Source: DSNY01 sp016861185
GTDB lineage: Bacteria; Pseudomonadota; Gammaproteobacteria; Burkholderiales; Burkholderiaceae_F
Length of the DNA: 64,000 nucleotides
Direction of reading: 5' to 3'
NCBI GenBank assembly: GCA_030263275.1
Contig: SZOR01000008.1
Coordinates: 1 to 64,000, forward strand
The notes under the pieces are model-generated. The model saw only the letters and a list, made by a program, of their open reading frames with translations, did no database searches and was not told where the DNA came from. Below are positions 52,054 to 60,506 of this stretch, one piece after another (within the stretch, counting starts at the first letter, position 1; every line of letters begins with the position of its first letter). The position numbers and the translations under genes are program-made.

Positions 52054-52125
52054 TTTCACACCGAGACACCGAGAACGGTTCAAGTCGTTCTCTGTGCCCT
52101 CTGTGTCTCCGTGGTCAAGTTGAAT
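52054..52125. repeat. inverted-repeat element A, copy 4
   Basis: CACACCGAGACACCGAGAAC and GTTCTCTGTGCCCTCTGTGTCTCCGTGG (in parts) are imperfect reverse complements. It lies between rpoA and rplQ within the alpha operon. The right arm is less well matched than in copy 2. Confidence 0.83.
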
Positions 52126-52176
52126 CACTTCTCCAGGCCTGCCGGCGGCCAATCTTGCCGACCGCCGGCCCTTCGG

Positions 52177-52204
52177 GCCTTAACTCGGCTGCGCCGAGTT
52201 AGCG
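52177..52204. repeat. small hairpin TTAACTCGGC...GCCGAGTTAGC
   Basis: A nearly perfect stem (AACTCGGC/GCCGAGTT) with a three-base loop, of the same form as the two hairpins in the rplQ duplication (51397-51425, 51544-51573). Lies between rpoA and rplQ. Confidence 0.6.
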
Positions 52205-52235
52205 GTCGCCTGAACTGGCCCCGGCAGTACCGTGC

Positions 52236-53216
52236 TTACTTTTCGAGTCCCGCAGGGGGCCAGTTCTCCAATTTCATCCCCAGCGTCAAACCGCGCGCGG
52301 CGAGGACTTCCTTGATCTCGTTCAGCGACTTGCGGCCGAGGTTCGGCGTCTTCAGCAGCTCGTTTTCGGTGCGCTGGATCAGGTCGCCGATGTAGTAGAT
52401 GTTCTCGGCCTTCAGGCAGTTCGCCGAGCGCACCGTGAGTTCGAGGTCGTCGACCGGGCGCAGCAGGATCGGGTCGACCTGCGGCGCGGCGCGCGCGGCG
52501 GCGATCGGCTCGGCCGTGCCTTCCAGTTCGCCGAAGACGCGCAGCTGGTCCATCAGGATGCGCGCCGACTGGCGGACCGCTTCCTCGGGTGTGATCGCGC
52601 CGTTGGTTTCGATCGTCATCACCAGCTTGTCGAGGTCGGTGCGCTGCTCGACGCGCGCGCTCTCGACCGTGTAGGAGACGCGCTTGACCGGCGAGAACGA
52701 CGCGTCCATCACGATGCGGCCGATCGTCTTGCTGTGATCGTCGCGGAAAGCGCGCACGTTGCCCGGCACGTAGCCGCGGCCTTTTTCGACCTTGATCTGC
52801 ATTTCGAGCCGGCCGCCGCCGTGCAGATGCGCGATCACGTGGTCGGGGTTGATGATCTCGACGTCGTGCGGCAGCTCGATGTCGCCTGCGGTAACGATGC
52901 CTTCGCCTTCCTTCTTCAGTGTCAGCGACACTTCGTCGCGGTTGTGCAGCTTGAAGACGACGCCCTTGAGGTTCAGCAGCAGGTCGACGACGTCCTCGCG
53001 CACGCCGTCGACGGTCGAGTATTCGTGCACGACGCCGGCGATCTGCGCCTCGGTCGGCGCGTAGCCGACCATCGACGACAACAGGATGCGGCGCAGCGCG
53101 TTGCCGAGCGTATGGCCGTAGCCCCGCTCGAACGGTTCCATCGTGACGACGGCGGCGTTGGGGCCGATCGATTCGACTTCGATCGCGCGCGGCTTGAGTA
53201 ATGCGGTAGCGGTCAT
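52236..53216 (-). CDS. rpoA: DNA-directed RNA polymerase subunit alpha
   Basis: 326 residues. N-terminal dimerisation domain (FERGYGHTLGNALRRILLSS) to about 230, a linker, then the C-terminal domain (from 245) with the DNA- and activator-binding segments RSANCLKAENI, GDLI and NLGRKSLNEIKEVL. Typical length. Lies between rpsD and rplQ as usual, but both flanks are occupied by repeats. Confidence 0.98.
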   Translation of the reverse strand: MTATALLKPRAIEVESIGPNAAVVTMEPFERGYGHTLGNALRRILLSSMVGYAPTEAQIAGVVHEYSTVDGVREDVVDLLLNLKGVVFKLHNRDEVSLTLKKEGEGIVTAGDIELPHDVEIINPDHVIAHLHGGGRLEMQIKVEKGRGYVPGNVRAFRDDHSKTIGRIVMDASFSPVKRVSYTVESARVEQRTDLDKLVMTIETNGAITPEEAVRQSARILMDQLRVFGELEGTAEPIAAARAAPQVDPILLRPVDDLELTVRSANCLKAENIYYIGDLIQRTENELLKTPNLGRKSLNEIKEVLAARGLTLGMKLENWPPAGLEK

Positions 53217-53328
53217 TGACGTTCCCTTTTCAATACCCTCGGCTCGTTACGCCGATAAGGCTGATGGGTGGTCGGGGCCTGTTCACCCGTCGGCGGACGG
53301 CCCGGAATCCCGCCGACAGAAAACCGAC

Positions 53329-53432
53329 TTGAACCACCGAGACACCGAGAACACCGAGAACACCGAGAACACCGAGAACACCGAGAAAGAACTTTGCGCT
53401 TTTCTCTGTGTTCTCTGGGTCTCTGTGGTGAA
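53329..53432. repeat. inverted-repeat element A, copy 5, with tandem expansion
   Basis: The left arm holds ACCGAGAC then four perfect ACCGAGAAC nonamers in a row and a fifth imperfect one; the right arm is GTGTTCTCTGGGTCTCTGTG. Longest of the five copies. It lies between rpsD and rpoA. The expansion makes alternative hairpin registers possible. Confidence 0.88.
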
Positions 53433-53460
53433 TACCGATCGTTGCGTCCGGCGACTCCGG

Positions 53461-54084
53461 TCAGCGCGAGTACAGCTCGACGACCAGCGACTCGTTGACG
53501 TCCTGCGCCACGTCGCCGCGCTCCGGCAGCGCCTTGAACTTGCCTTCCATCTTCTTCGGGTCGACCTCGACCCACGACGGGAAGCCAGACTGCTCGGCAA
53601 GCGACAGCGCCTCGGTGATGCGCGCCTGCTTCCTGGCCTTTTCGCGCACGCTGATCACGTCGCCCGGCTTGACCAACATCGACGGAATGGTGGCCGTTTC
53701 GCCGTTGACCGCGATCGCGCAGTGCGAGACGAGCTGGCGCGCTTCGGCGCGCGTCGAGCCGAAGCCCATCCGGTAGACGACGTTGTCCAGGCGCGACTCG
53801 AGCAGCTCGATCAGCCGCGCGCCGGTGTTGCCCTTGCGGCGCGACGCCTCGGCGAAGTAGCGGCGGAACTGGCGTTCGAGCACGCCGTACATGCGTTTGA
53901 CCTTCTGCTTCTCGCGCAGCTGCGTGCCGTAATCGGACTGGCGCGCGCCCGAGATGCGGCCGTGCTGGCCGGGTTTGGAGTCGGCCTTGCACTTGGTGTC
54001 GAGCGCGCGGCGCGCGCTCTTCAGGAAAAGATCGGTGCCTTCGCGGCGCGAAAGCTTGAGTTTTGCTCCCGTATAGCGTGCCAC
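53461..54084 (-). CDS. rpsD: 30S ribosomal protein S4
   Basis: 207 residues. N-terminus MARYTGAKLKLSRREGTDLF and the S4 RNA-binding domain (ESRLDNVVYRMGFG, ARQLVSHCAIAVNG). S4 nucleates 16S assembly and in E. coli represses the alpha operon by binding its leader. In this window rpsM, rpsK and rpsD keep the standard order. Confidence 0.98.
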   Translation of the reverse strand: MARYTGAKLKLSRREGTDLFLKSARRALDTKCKADSKPGQHGRISGARQSDYGTQLREKQKVKRMYGVLERQFRRYFAEASRRKGNTGARLIELLESRLDNVVYRMGFGSTRAEARQLVSHCAIAVNGETATIPSMLVKPGDVISVREKARKQARITEALSLAEQSGFPSWVEVDPKKMEGKFKALPERGDVAQDVNESLVVELYSR

Positions 54085-54229
54085 TTGATTTCCTCTTTCA
54101 TCCTGCGGGGCGGGCCCGCATTAAGTCCGCAGTCGCGACTGCGAACACCCGATGGCGACTCGCGGTCGCCGCCTAGCTAGATGTTGTCCAGTCCCAAGGT
54201 CGTGCCCTCAGTAGAAAAGACGAACGTGC

Positions 54230-54643
54230 TTACACGCGGCGGCGCTTCGGCGGGCGGCAGCCGTTGTGCGGCACCGGCGTGATGTCCTGGATCGACGTGA
54301 TGCGGAAGCCGCAGGCGTTCAGCGCCCGCACCGACGACTCGCGCCCCGGACCGGGACCCTTGATGCGCACTTCCAGGTTCTTGACCCCGCACTCGAGCGC
54401 GGCGCGGCCGGCGTTTTCGGCCGCCACCTGCGCGGCGAACGGCGTCGACTTGCGCGAGCCCTTGAAGCCCTGGCCGCCCGAGCTGGCCCACGACAGCGCG
54501 TTGCCCTGGCGGTCGGTGATCGTGATGATCGTGTTGTTGAACGACGCGTGGATGTGGGCGATGCCCTCGGCCACGTTCTTCTTGACCTTCTTGCGGGCAC
54601 GCTGTTGCGCGGCGATCTGCTGAGCGGTCGGATTCTTAGCCAT
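54230..54643 (-). CDS. rpsK: 30S ribosomal protein S11
   Basis: 137 residues with HIHASFNNTIITITDRQGN and the C-terminal NGCRPPKRRRV. A platform protein binding 16S near the E site. The 145 bp that follow up to rpsD hold no recognisable element. Confidence 0.98.
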   Translation of the reverse strand: MAKNPTAQQIAAQQRARKKVKKNVAEGIAHIHASFNNTIITITDRQGNALSWASSGGQGFKGSRKSTPFAAQVAAENAGRAALECGVKNLEVRIKGPGPGRESSVRALNACGFRITSIQDITPVPHNGCRPPKRRRV

Positions 54644-54676
54644 CTAGGAGTTCCTCGATTCGTCTGCGGCGCGCGG

Positions 54677-55051
54677 TCAGGTCGCGGCCTTCTTCAGCGC
54701 CACACCGGCCTTGCGCGGACCCTTGCGCGTGCGCGCGTTGGTGCGCGTGCGCTGGCCGCGCACCGGCAGCCCACGGCGATGCCGTACGCCGCGGTAGCAG
54801 CCGAGATCGATCAGGCGTTTGATCGAAAGCTGGATCTCGCGGCGCAGGTCGCCCTCGACCGTCACGCGGCCGACGGCCTCGCGGATGCGCTCGAGTTCGG
54901 CGTCCGTCAGCTCCTTCACCTTCTTCGTCAAGGGCACGTTGCACGCCTCGAGGATCGCGCGCGCGCGCGCGCGGCCGATGCCGTAGATGGCGGTCAGGCC
55001 GATCTCGGCGTGTTGCTGCGGCGGGATGTTGATACCGGCTATTCGAGCCAT
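54677..55051 (-). CDS. rpsM: 30S ribosomal protein S13
   Basis: 124 residues. Begins MARIAGINIPPQQHAEIGLT; helix-two-turn-helix YGIGRARARAIL; basic tail GQRTRTNARTRKGPRK. Head protein contacting the P-site tRNA and L5. First gene of the alpha operon after rpmJ; 117 bp upstream include a palindrome (CGCGCGCCTGCAGGCGCGCG). Confidence 0.98.
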   Translation of the reverse strand: MARIAGINIPPQQHAEIGLTAIYGIGRARARAILEACNVPLTKKVKELTDAELERIREAVGRVTVEGDLRREIQLSIKRLIDLGCYRGVRHRRGLPVRGQRTRTNARTRKGPRKAGVALKKAAT

Positions 55052-55168
55052 GGTTCTTCCTTCAAATCGCTTGTCGCTGTTGCTCCGCCCGCCCGGCCCG
55101 CGCGCCTGCAGGCGCGCGGTCGTTCGGCAGGCGTTCGCGAGTCCGCAGGGATTCGCTCACGTCCAGCC

Positions 55169-55282
55169 TCACCCCTGACGTTGCTTGTGACGCGGGTCGC
55201 TGCAGATCACGCGCACCACACCCTTGCGCCGGATGATCTTGCACTTGCGGCACATCTTCTTCACGCTTGCCATGACCTTCAT
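55169..55282 (-). CDS. rpmJ: 50S ribosomal protein L36 (zinc-binding form)
   Basis: 37 residues: begins MKVMASVKKMCRKCK and ends DPRHKQRQG. Zn ligands C11, C14, C27 and H32 are all present, so this is the zinc form. The start could be M1 (55282) or M4 (55273); M1 gives the family length. It lies 16 bp after infA. Confidence 0.95.
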   Translation of the reverse strand: MKVMASVKKMCRKCKIIRRKGVVRVICSDPRHKQRQG

Positions 55283-55298
55283 GGTTCTCTCCACCGCG

Positions 55299-55517
55299 CT
55301 ACTTGGCGCGGAAAACGATCCTCGCCCGCGTCAGGTCGTACGGCGTCAGTTCCACCGTCACCTTGTCGCCCGGCAGGATGCGGATGTAGTGCATCCGCAT
55401 CTTTCCGGAAATGTGGCCGAGCACCACGTGCCCGTTCTCCAGCTTCACGCGGAAAGTCGCGTTGGGGAGGTTCTCGAGGATTTCCCCCTGCATCTGGATG
55501 ACGTCGTCCTTCGCCAT
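55299..55517 (-). CDS. infA: translation initiation factor IF-1
   Basis: 72 residues, single S1/OB domain: IQMQGEILENLPNATFRVKL and HISGKMRMHYIRILPGDKV (in parts). It blocks the A site during initiation. Located between secY and rpmJ, the arrangement of many Gram-negative spc operons where infA has been kept in the cluster. Confidence 0.97.
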   Translation of the reverse strand: MAKDDVIQMQGEILENLPNATFRVKLENGHVVLGHISGKMRMHYIRILPGDKVTVELTPYDLTRARIVFRAK

Positions 55518-55552
55518 CTAGACCGCTCCGTTCGCGCGCACGAAAGTCCCCG

Positions 55553-56881
55553 TCATCGCGGCATGCCCGGGCCGAAGCCCTTGAAGTTGGCCTTCTTCAG
55601 CAGGCTCTCGTACTGGTGCGTCATCAGGTAGGCCTGCACCTGCGCCATGAAGTCCATCGTCACGACGACGACGATCAGCAGCGATGTTCCGCCGAAATAA
55701 AACGGCACGTTCCAGCGCAGGTTCAGGAACTCCGGCACCAGGCACACGAACGTGATGTAGATCGCGCCGGCGAGCGTCAGCCGCATCAGGATCTTGTCGA
55801 TGTAGCGCGCAGTCTGGTCACCCGGGCGGATGCCCGGCACGAACGCGCCGCTCTTCTTCAGGTTGTCGGCCGTCTCCTTGCTGTTGAACACGAGCGCCGT
55901 GTAGAAGAAGCAGAAGAACACGATCAGCCCCGCGTACAGCAGGATGTACAGCGGCTGCCCGGGCGACAGCGCCGCTGCGAGGTCGCGGATCCAGCGCGTC
56001 GCGTCACCGGTCGTGAACCAGCTCGCGAGCGTGGCCGGGAACAGGATCAGGCTGGACGCGAAGATCGGCGGGATCACGCCCGACATGTTCAGTTTCAGCG
56101 GCAGGTGCGAGCTCTGTCCGCCGTAGATCTTGTTGCCGACCTGGCGCTTGGCATAGTTGACCAGGATCTTGCGCTGGCCGCGCTCGACGAACACGACGAA
56201 CGCGGTGACCACCGCGATCAGCACGATGATGAAGATCGCCGCCAGCGGGCCGATCGCGCCGGTGCGCACCAGCTCGAACAGCCCGCCGATCGCGGACGGC
56301 AAGCCGGCGACGATGCCGGCGAAGATCAGGATCGAGATGCCGTTGCCCAGGCCGCGCTCGGTGATCTGCTCGCCAAGCCACATCAGGAACATCGTGCCGG
56401 TGACGAGCGACACGACGCAGACGAAGCGGAACATGATGCCCGGGTCGAGCACCAGCCCCTGCTGCGATTCGAGCGCGATCGAGATGCCGATCGCCTGGAA
56501 GATCGCGAGCGCGAGCGTGCCGTAGCGCGTGTACTGCGTTATCTTGCGGCGGCCCGACTCACCTTCCTTGCGCAGCGACTCGAGCGACGGCAGCACGTAC
56601 GTCAGCATCTGCATGATGATCGACGCCGAGATGTACGGCATGATCCCCAGCGCGAACACCGAAAAGCGCGACAGCGCGCCGCCCGAGAACATGTTGAACA
56701 GGCCGAGGATGCCGCCCTGCTGCGTGTTGAAGAGCTGGCGCAGCTGGTCGGGGTCGATCCCCGGCACCGGAACGTGCGTGCCGATCCGGTAGACGACGAG
56801 CGCGAGCAACAGGAAGACCAGACGACGCTTCAGGTCGCCGTACTTGCCCGTCTTGCCGAGGGTGCCGGGAAGGCTCGCCAC
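55553..56881 (-). CDS. secY: preprotein translocase subunit SecY
   Basis: 442 residues, ten membrane helices. Landmarks are the plug region IGTHVPVPGIDPDQL, GLFNMFSGGALSRFSVFALGIMPYISASII (in parts), the cytoplasmic loop RQVGNKIYGGQSSHLPLKLN and FVPGIRPGDQTARYID. Core channel of Sec export. Follows rplO after 30 bp. Confidence 0.98.
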   Translation of the reverse strand: MASLPGTLGKTGKYGDLKRRLVFLLLALVVYRIGTHVPVPGIDPDQLRQLFNTQQGGILGLFNMFSGGALSRFSVFALGIMPYISASIIMQMLTYVLPSLESLRKEGESGRRKITQYTRYGTLALAIFQAIGISIALESQQGLVLDPGIMFRFVCVVSLVTGTMFLMWLGEQITERGLGNGISILIFAGIVAGLPSAIGGLFELVRTGAIGPLAAIFIIVLIAVVTAFVVFVERGQRKILVNYAKRQVGNKIYGGQSSHLPLKLNMSGVIPPIFASSLILFPATLASWFTTGDATRWIRDLAAALSPGQPLYILLYAGLIVFFCFFYTALVFNSKETADNLKKSGAFVPGIRPGDQTARYIDKILMRLTLAGAIYITFVCLVPEFLNLRWNVPFYFGGTSLLIVVVVTMDFMAQVQAYLMTHQYESLLKKANFKGFGPGMPR

Positions 56882-56911
56882 GCGGTGTCCTTTGCCTTGC
56901 GCTTTCCGGCC

Positions 56912-57526
56912 TTACTTCGCCGCCGGCTTGGCCGGCTTCTTCGGCGCGGCCTCCGCGGCCGGCTTGGCCGCCTTCTTGGCCGGCGCCGGTGCCTGTTGCG
57001 CGGCCTGCGTGGCCGCCTTGATCGCGGCTTCCTTCGCCGCGCGCCGCTGCGCGTACTGCGCCGCCTTCTTGCCTGCGGGTTTTTCGACCGCGACGACCTC
57101 GACGCGGCCGCCGGCCGCTTCGATCGCACCCTTCGCACCGGCGGTCACGCCGATGCCGCGCACCGTCACCTTGCGCTTGATGTCGCCCGACTTGATCACG
57201 CGCGCGTCCTGCGCGAGCGCGGACACGATGCCGGCCTGCTTGAGCACCATCAGGTCGATCTCGTCGGCGCCGAGCTTGTCGAGCTCCGACAGCCGCACCG
57301 CCTCGACGTAACGGCGCGACATCGACGTGAAGCCGCGCTTCGGCAGGCGCCGATGCAGCGGCATCTGCCCGCCTTCGAAGCCCACCTTGTGGAAGCCGCC
57401 GGCGCGCGCCTTCTGGCCCTTGTGGCCGCGCCCCGCGGTCTTGCCCCAACCGGAGCCGATGCCGCGACCGACGCGATGCCGCGCGCTCTTGCTGCCGGCC
57501 GCCGGTTTCAGAGTGTTCAGACGCAT
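56912..57526 (-). CDS. rplO: 50S ribosomal protein L15 with C-terminal extension
   Basis: 204 residues against about 144 in E. coli. The first 145 are standard L15 (LNTLKPAAGSKSARHRVGRG, GWGKTAGRGHKGQKAR, GFEGGQMPLHRRLPKRGF, read in segments). The last 55-60 residues are Ala/Lys/Pro-rich (QAPAPAKKAAKPAAEAAPK), probably disordered and basic. The extension is in frame and the stop is clean. Confidence 0.97.
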   Translation of the reverse strand: MRLNTLKPAAGSKSARHRVGRGIGSGWGKTAGRGHKGQKARAGGFHKVGFEGGQMPLHRRLPKRGFTSMSRRYVEAVRLSELDKLGADEIDLMVLKQAGIVSALAQDARVIKSGDIKRKVTVRGIGVTAGAKGAIEAAGGRVEVVAVEKPAGKKAAQYAQRRAAKEAAIKAATQAAQQAPAPAKKAAKPAAEAAPKKPAKPAAK

Positions 57527-57545
57527 TTCGATCGTCCCGGATTCG

Positions 57546-57725
57546 TCAGGCCACGCGCACGAGGTACGCGACCTTGGTGATCATTCCGCGCACGGCCGGC
57601 GTGTCCTCCAGCTCGCGCGTCTGGTTCATCTTCTTCAGCCCGAGGCCGAGCACGGTGGCGCGGTGGTCGGACTTGCAGCCGATCGGGCTTTTGACCAGCG
57701 TGACCTTCAGGGTCTTTTTGCTCAT
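57546..57725 (-). CDS. rpmD: 50S ribosomal protein L30
   Basis: 59 residues: begins MSKKTLKVTLVKSPIGC, includes KSDHRATVLGLGLKKMNQT and ends MITKVAYLVRVA. The expected order rpsE-rpmD-rplO is kept. Confidence 0.96.
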   Translation of the reverse strand: MSKKTLKVTLVKSPIGCKSDHRATVLGLGLKKMNQTRELEDTPAVRGMITKVAYLVRVA

Positions 57726-57735
57726 TGCGCCTACC

Positions 57736-58257
57736 TCAGCCGGTGATCTGCTCGACCGTCATGCCGCGCTTGGCCGCGATCTCCGACGGCGTGCGCAGCT
57801 GCTCGAGCGCGTTCAGCGTCGCGCGCACCATGTTGTACGGGTTGGTCGAGCCGTGCGACTTGGCCACGACGTTGCGTACGCCCATCACGTCGAACACCGC
57901 TCGCATCGGTCCACCGGCGATCACGCCGGTACCTTCCTGCGCGGGCGACAGGATCACCTTCGAGGCGCCGTGTTTGCCTTCGACCAGGTGATGCAGCGTT
58001 CCGTTCTTCAGCGGGATGCGCGTCATGCCGCGGCGCGCCTTCTCCATCGCCTTCTGCACGGCGACCGGCACTTCGCGCGCCTTGCCTTTGCCCATGCCGA
58101 TGCGGCCGTCGCCGTCGCCCACGACGGTCAGCGCCGCGAAGCCGAGGATGCGACCGCCCTTCACCACCTTGGTGACGCGGTTGACCGCGATCATCTTCTC
58201 GCGCAGACCGTCGTCGCGCTCTTCCGAGGGCATGCCTTTCGGTTGAACCTTTGCCAT
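57736..58257 (-). CDS. rpsE: 30S ribosomal protein S5
   Basis: 173 residues. Landmarks: DDGLREKMIAVNRVTKVVKGGR, VGDGDGRIGMGKGKAREVP and GPMRAVFDVMGVRNVVAKSHGSTNPYN (read in parts). It helps decoding fidelity. Lies between rplR and rpmD. Confidence 0.98.
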   Translation of the reverse strand: MAKVQPKGMPSEERDDGLREKMIAVNRVTKVVKGGRILGFAALTVVGDGDGRIGMGKGKAREVPVAVQKAMEKARRGMTRIPLKNGTLHHLVEGKHGASKVILSPAQEGTGVIAGGPMRAVFDVMGVRNVVAKSHGSTNPYNMVRATLNALEQLRTPSEIAAKRGMTVEQITG

Positions 58258-58280
58258 CGCTCAGTTCCTCGAATCGGTGC

Positions 58281-58649
58281 TCAGAACTTCAGGCCGGCTT
58301 CGCGCGCGGCCTCGGCCAGCGCCTTGACGCGACCGTGGAAACGGAACCCGGCGCGATCGAACGCCACCTGTTCGATGCCCGCGGCCTTGGCTTTTTGCGC
58401 GATACGCGCGCCGACGATCTTGGCCGCCGCCGCGTTGCCGCCTTTGCCCTTGGCGCCGGCAAGCTGCGCGCGCACCTCGGGCTCCGCCGTCGACGCCGAC
58501 GCCAGCACGCGCGCGCCGTCGGGTGAAATCACGTTCGCGTAGATGTGCACGTTGGTCCGGTGCACGGTCAGGCGATGTGCGCGCTGCAGCGCAATGCGGA
58601 CGCGCGTCGCGCGGGCGCGGCGCAGGCGGGCTTCCTTCTTGTCGATCAT
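58281..58649 (-). CDS. rplR: 50S ribosomal protein L18
   Basis: 122 residues; N-terminus DKKEARLRRARATRVRI, 5S rRNA-binding core RLTVHRTNVHIYANVI and C-terminus YHFHGRVKALAEAAREAGLKF in near-standard form (here GFRFHGRVKALAEAAR). It brings 5S rRNA to the 50S subunit. Confidence 0.97.
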   Translation of the reverse strand: MIDKKEARLRRARATRVRIALQRAHRLTVHRTNVHIYANVISPDGARVLASASTAEPEVRAQLAGAKGKGGNAAAAKIVGARIAQKAKAAGIEQVAFDRAGFRFHGRVKALAEAAREAGLKF

Positions 58650-58669
58650 GCTGAACTCCGACGCTCGCG

Positions 58670-59203
58670 TTACTTCTTCTTGGTCTCTTTGAGGACCACG
58701 GTCTCATCGGCGTAACGCACGCCCTTGCCCTTGTACGGTTCCGGCGGACGGTAGCCGCGCACTTCGGCGGCGACCTGGCCGACCCTCTGCTTGTCCAGGC
58801 CCTTGATCACGATCTCGGTCTGCGACGGCGTTTCGCACTTCACGCCGGCGGGCATCTGGTGGACGATCGGGTGCGAGAAGCCCAGCGACAGGCTGAGCTT
58901 GTCGCCCTGCGCCTGCGCGCGGTAGCCGACGCCGACCAGCGTGAGCTTCTTCTCGAAGCCCTTCGACACGCCCTGCACCATGCCGGCGACCAGCGCGCGC
59001 AGCGTGCCGCTCATCGCGTTGGCCTCGCGCGACGCGTCGGCGGCGGCGAAGCTCACTTTGCCGTCGGCCACGCTGACCTTGACGAGCCTCGACGCCGGAT
59101 ACTTGAGCGTGCCGAGCGGACCCTTGACCGTGATTTCGGTCGCGCTCACCTGGGCTTCGACGCCCTTGGCCAGGGTGACGGGAATGCGTGCAACTCGAGA
59201 CAT
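58670..59203 (-). CDS. rplF: 50S ribosomal protein L6
   Basis: 177 residues, two repeated alpha/beta domains. MSRVARIPVTLAKGVEAQVS at the start, VGVGYRAQAQGDKLSLSLGFSHP in the middle and GYRPPEPYKGKGVRYADE at the end (in segments). Lies between rpsH and rplR. Confidence 0.98.
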   Translation of the reverse strand: MSRVARIPVTLAKGVEAQVSATEITVKGPLGTLKYPASRLVKVSVADGKVSFAAADASREANAMSGTLRALVAGMVQGVSKGFEKKLTLVGVGYRAQAQGDKLSLSLGFSHPIVHQMPAGVKCETPSQTEIVIKGLDKQRVGQVAAEVRGYRPPEPYKGKGVRYADETVVLKETKKK

Positions 59204-59218
59204 CTTGTCCTCGCCCCG

Positions 59219-59614
59219 TTATGCGACGTAACAGAGCACTTCGCCGCCGACACCCTGGCTGCGCGCCTTGCGATCGGTCATCACGCCGCGCGAGGTCGAC
59301 ACGATCGCCACGCCCAGCCCGTTCATGACCTGCGGGATCGCGTTGCGGCTGCGGTAGATACGCAAGCCCGGGCGCGAGACCCGCTCCAGGCGCTCGATCA
59401 CCGGCCGGCCGGCGTAGTACTTCAGACCGATCCGCAGCTCCGGCTTGCCGTCCTGGGTGACGACCTGGAAGCCGTCGATGTAGCCCTCGTCCTTCAGCAC
59501 CTGCGCGATCGCGGCCTTCAGCTTCGACGCGGGCATCGTCACTTCGGCCTTCTCGACCCGCTGCGCATTGCGGATGCGGGTCAGCATGTCGGCGATCGGA
59601 TCACTCATGCTCAT
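59219..59614 (-). CDS. rpsH: 30S ribosomal protein S8
   Basis: 131 residues from the ATG at 59614, which has GAGGAG seven bases upstream; a TTG at 59620 would add two residues. Features MSMSDPIADMLTRIRNAQ, LKYYAGRPVIERLERVSRPG and GVAIVSTSRGVMTDRKA. In E. coli S8 represses the spc operon by binding mRNA near rplE. Confidence 0.97.
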   Translation of the reverse strand: MSMSDPIADMLTRIRNAQRVEKAEVTMPASKLKAAIAQVLKDEGYIDGFQVVTQDGKPELRIGLKYYAGRPVIERLERVSRPGLRIYRSRNAIPQVMNGLGVAIVSTSRGVMTDRKARSQGVGGEVLCYVA

Positions 59615-59629
59615 GTGCAATCTCCTCGC

Positions 59630-59935
59630 TTACCAGCTCGCCTTGGTCAGGCCGGGGATGTCGCCGCGCAGCGCCGCCTCGCGGATCTTGTTGCGCGCGA
59701 GTCCGAACTTGCGGAACGTGCCGCGCGGCCGCCCGGTCAGCTCGCAGCGGTTGCGCAGCCGCGTCGGATTGGCGTTGCGCGGCAGCGCCTGCAGCCTGGT
59801 CTGCGCGTCCATGCGCTCCTCCATCGACCGCGTCTGGTCCGCGATGATGGCCTTCAGTTCCTTGCGCTTGGCCTCGTACTTCTTGACGAGCGCCTGGCGC
59901 TTGGTTTCGCGATTGATCAGTGCGAGCTTCGCCAA
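59630..59935 (-). CDS. rpsN: 30S ribosomal protein S14 (zinc-free form)
   Basis: 101 residues, the long form without the CxxC zinc motifs. C-terminal half has RNRCELTGRPRGTFRKFGLARNKIRE. Assists S3 and S10 in head assembly. Confidence 0.97.
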   Translation of the reverse strand: MAKLALINRETKRQALVKKYEAKRKELKAIIADQTRSMEERMDAQTRLQALPRNANPTRLRNRCELTGRPRGTFRKFGLARNKIREAALRGDIPGLTKASW

Positions 59936-59947
59936 TTCACACCCCGC

Positions 59948-60487
59948 TTAGTTCCGGAACGGAAACCGGAAGGCGGCGAGCAGCGCTTTGGCTTCGTCGT
60001 CCGTCTTCGCGGTCGTCGTGATGCTGATGTTCAGGCCCCGGAGCGTGTCGATCTTGTCGTACTCGATCTCGGGGAAGATGATCTGTTCCTTCAGGCCGAT
60101 GTTGTAGTTGCCCTGGCCGTCGAAGGCGCGGCCGGACACGCCGCGGAAGTCGCGCATCCGCGGAAACGCGATCGTCACCAGGCGGTCGAGGAACTCGTAC
60201 ATCCGTTGGCCGCGCAGCGTCACCATGCAGCCGATCGGCAGGCCCTGGCGGATCTTGAAGTTCGCGATCGCCTTGCGCGCCTTCGTGACCACCGGCTTCT
60301 GGCCGGCGATCTTGGTCATGTCGGCCACGGCGTTTTCGATGTTCTTCTTGTCGTTGACCGCCTCGCCCACGCCCATGTTCAGCGTGATCTTGGTGATGCG
60401 CGGCACTTCCATCACGGACTTGTACCCGAACTTCTGCATCAGCTCGGGCACGATCTTCTCGCGGTACTGCGTCTGCAAGCGGGCCAT
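59948..60487 (-). CDS. rplE: 50S ribosomal protein L5
   Basis: 179 residues. MARLQTQYREKIVPELMQKFG, ITLNMGVGEAVNDKK, GLPIGCMVTLRGQRMYEFLDRL and GLNISITTTAKTDDEAKALL (in segments). Binds 5S rRNA and contacts S13. Confidence 0.98.
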   Translation of the reverse strand: MARLQTQYREKIVPELMQKFGYKSVMEVPRITKITLNMGVGEAVNDKKNIENAVADMTKIAGQKPVVTKARKAIANFKIRQGLPIGCMVTLRGQRMYEFLDRLVTIAFPRMRDFRGVSGRAFDGQGNYNIGLKEQIIFPEIEYDKIDTLRGLNISITTTAKTDDEAKALLAAFRFPFRN

Positions 60488-60506
60488 CGCCTACTCCACC
60501 ATTGCC

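Noticed and set aside
53341..53390. Nonamer array as a CRISPR-like repeat
   Set aside because: Units are contiguous with no spacers and there are no cas genes; it is an expanded arm of an inverted repeat.
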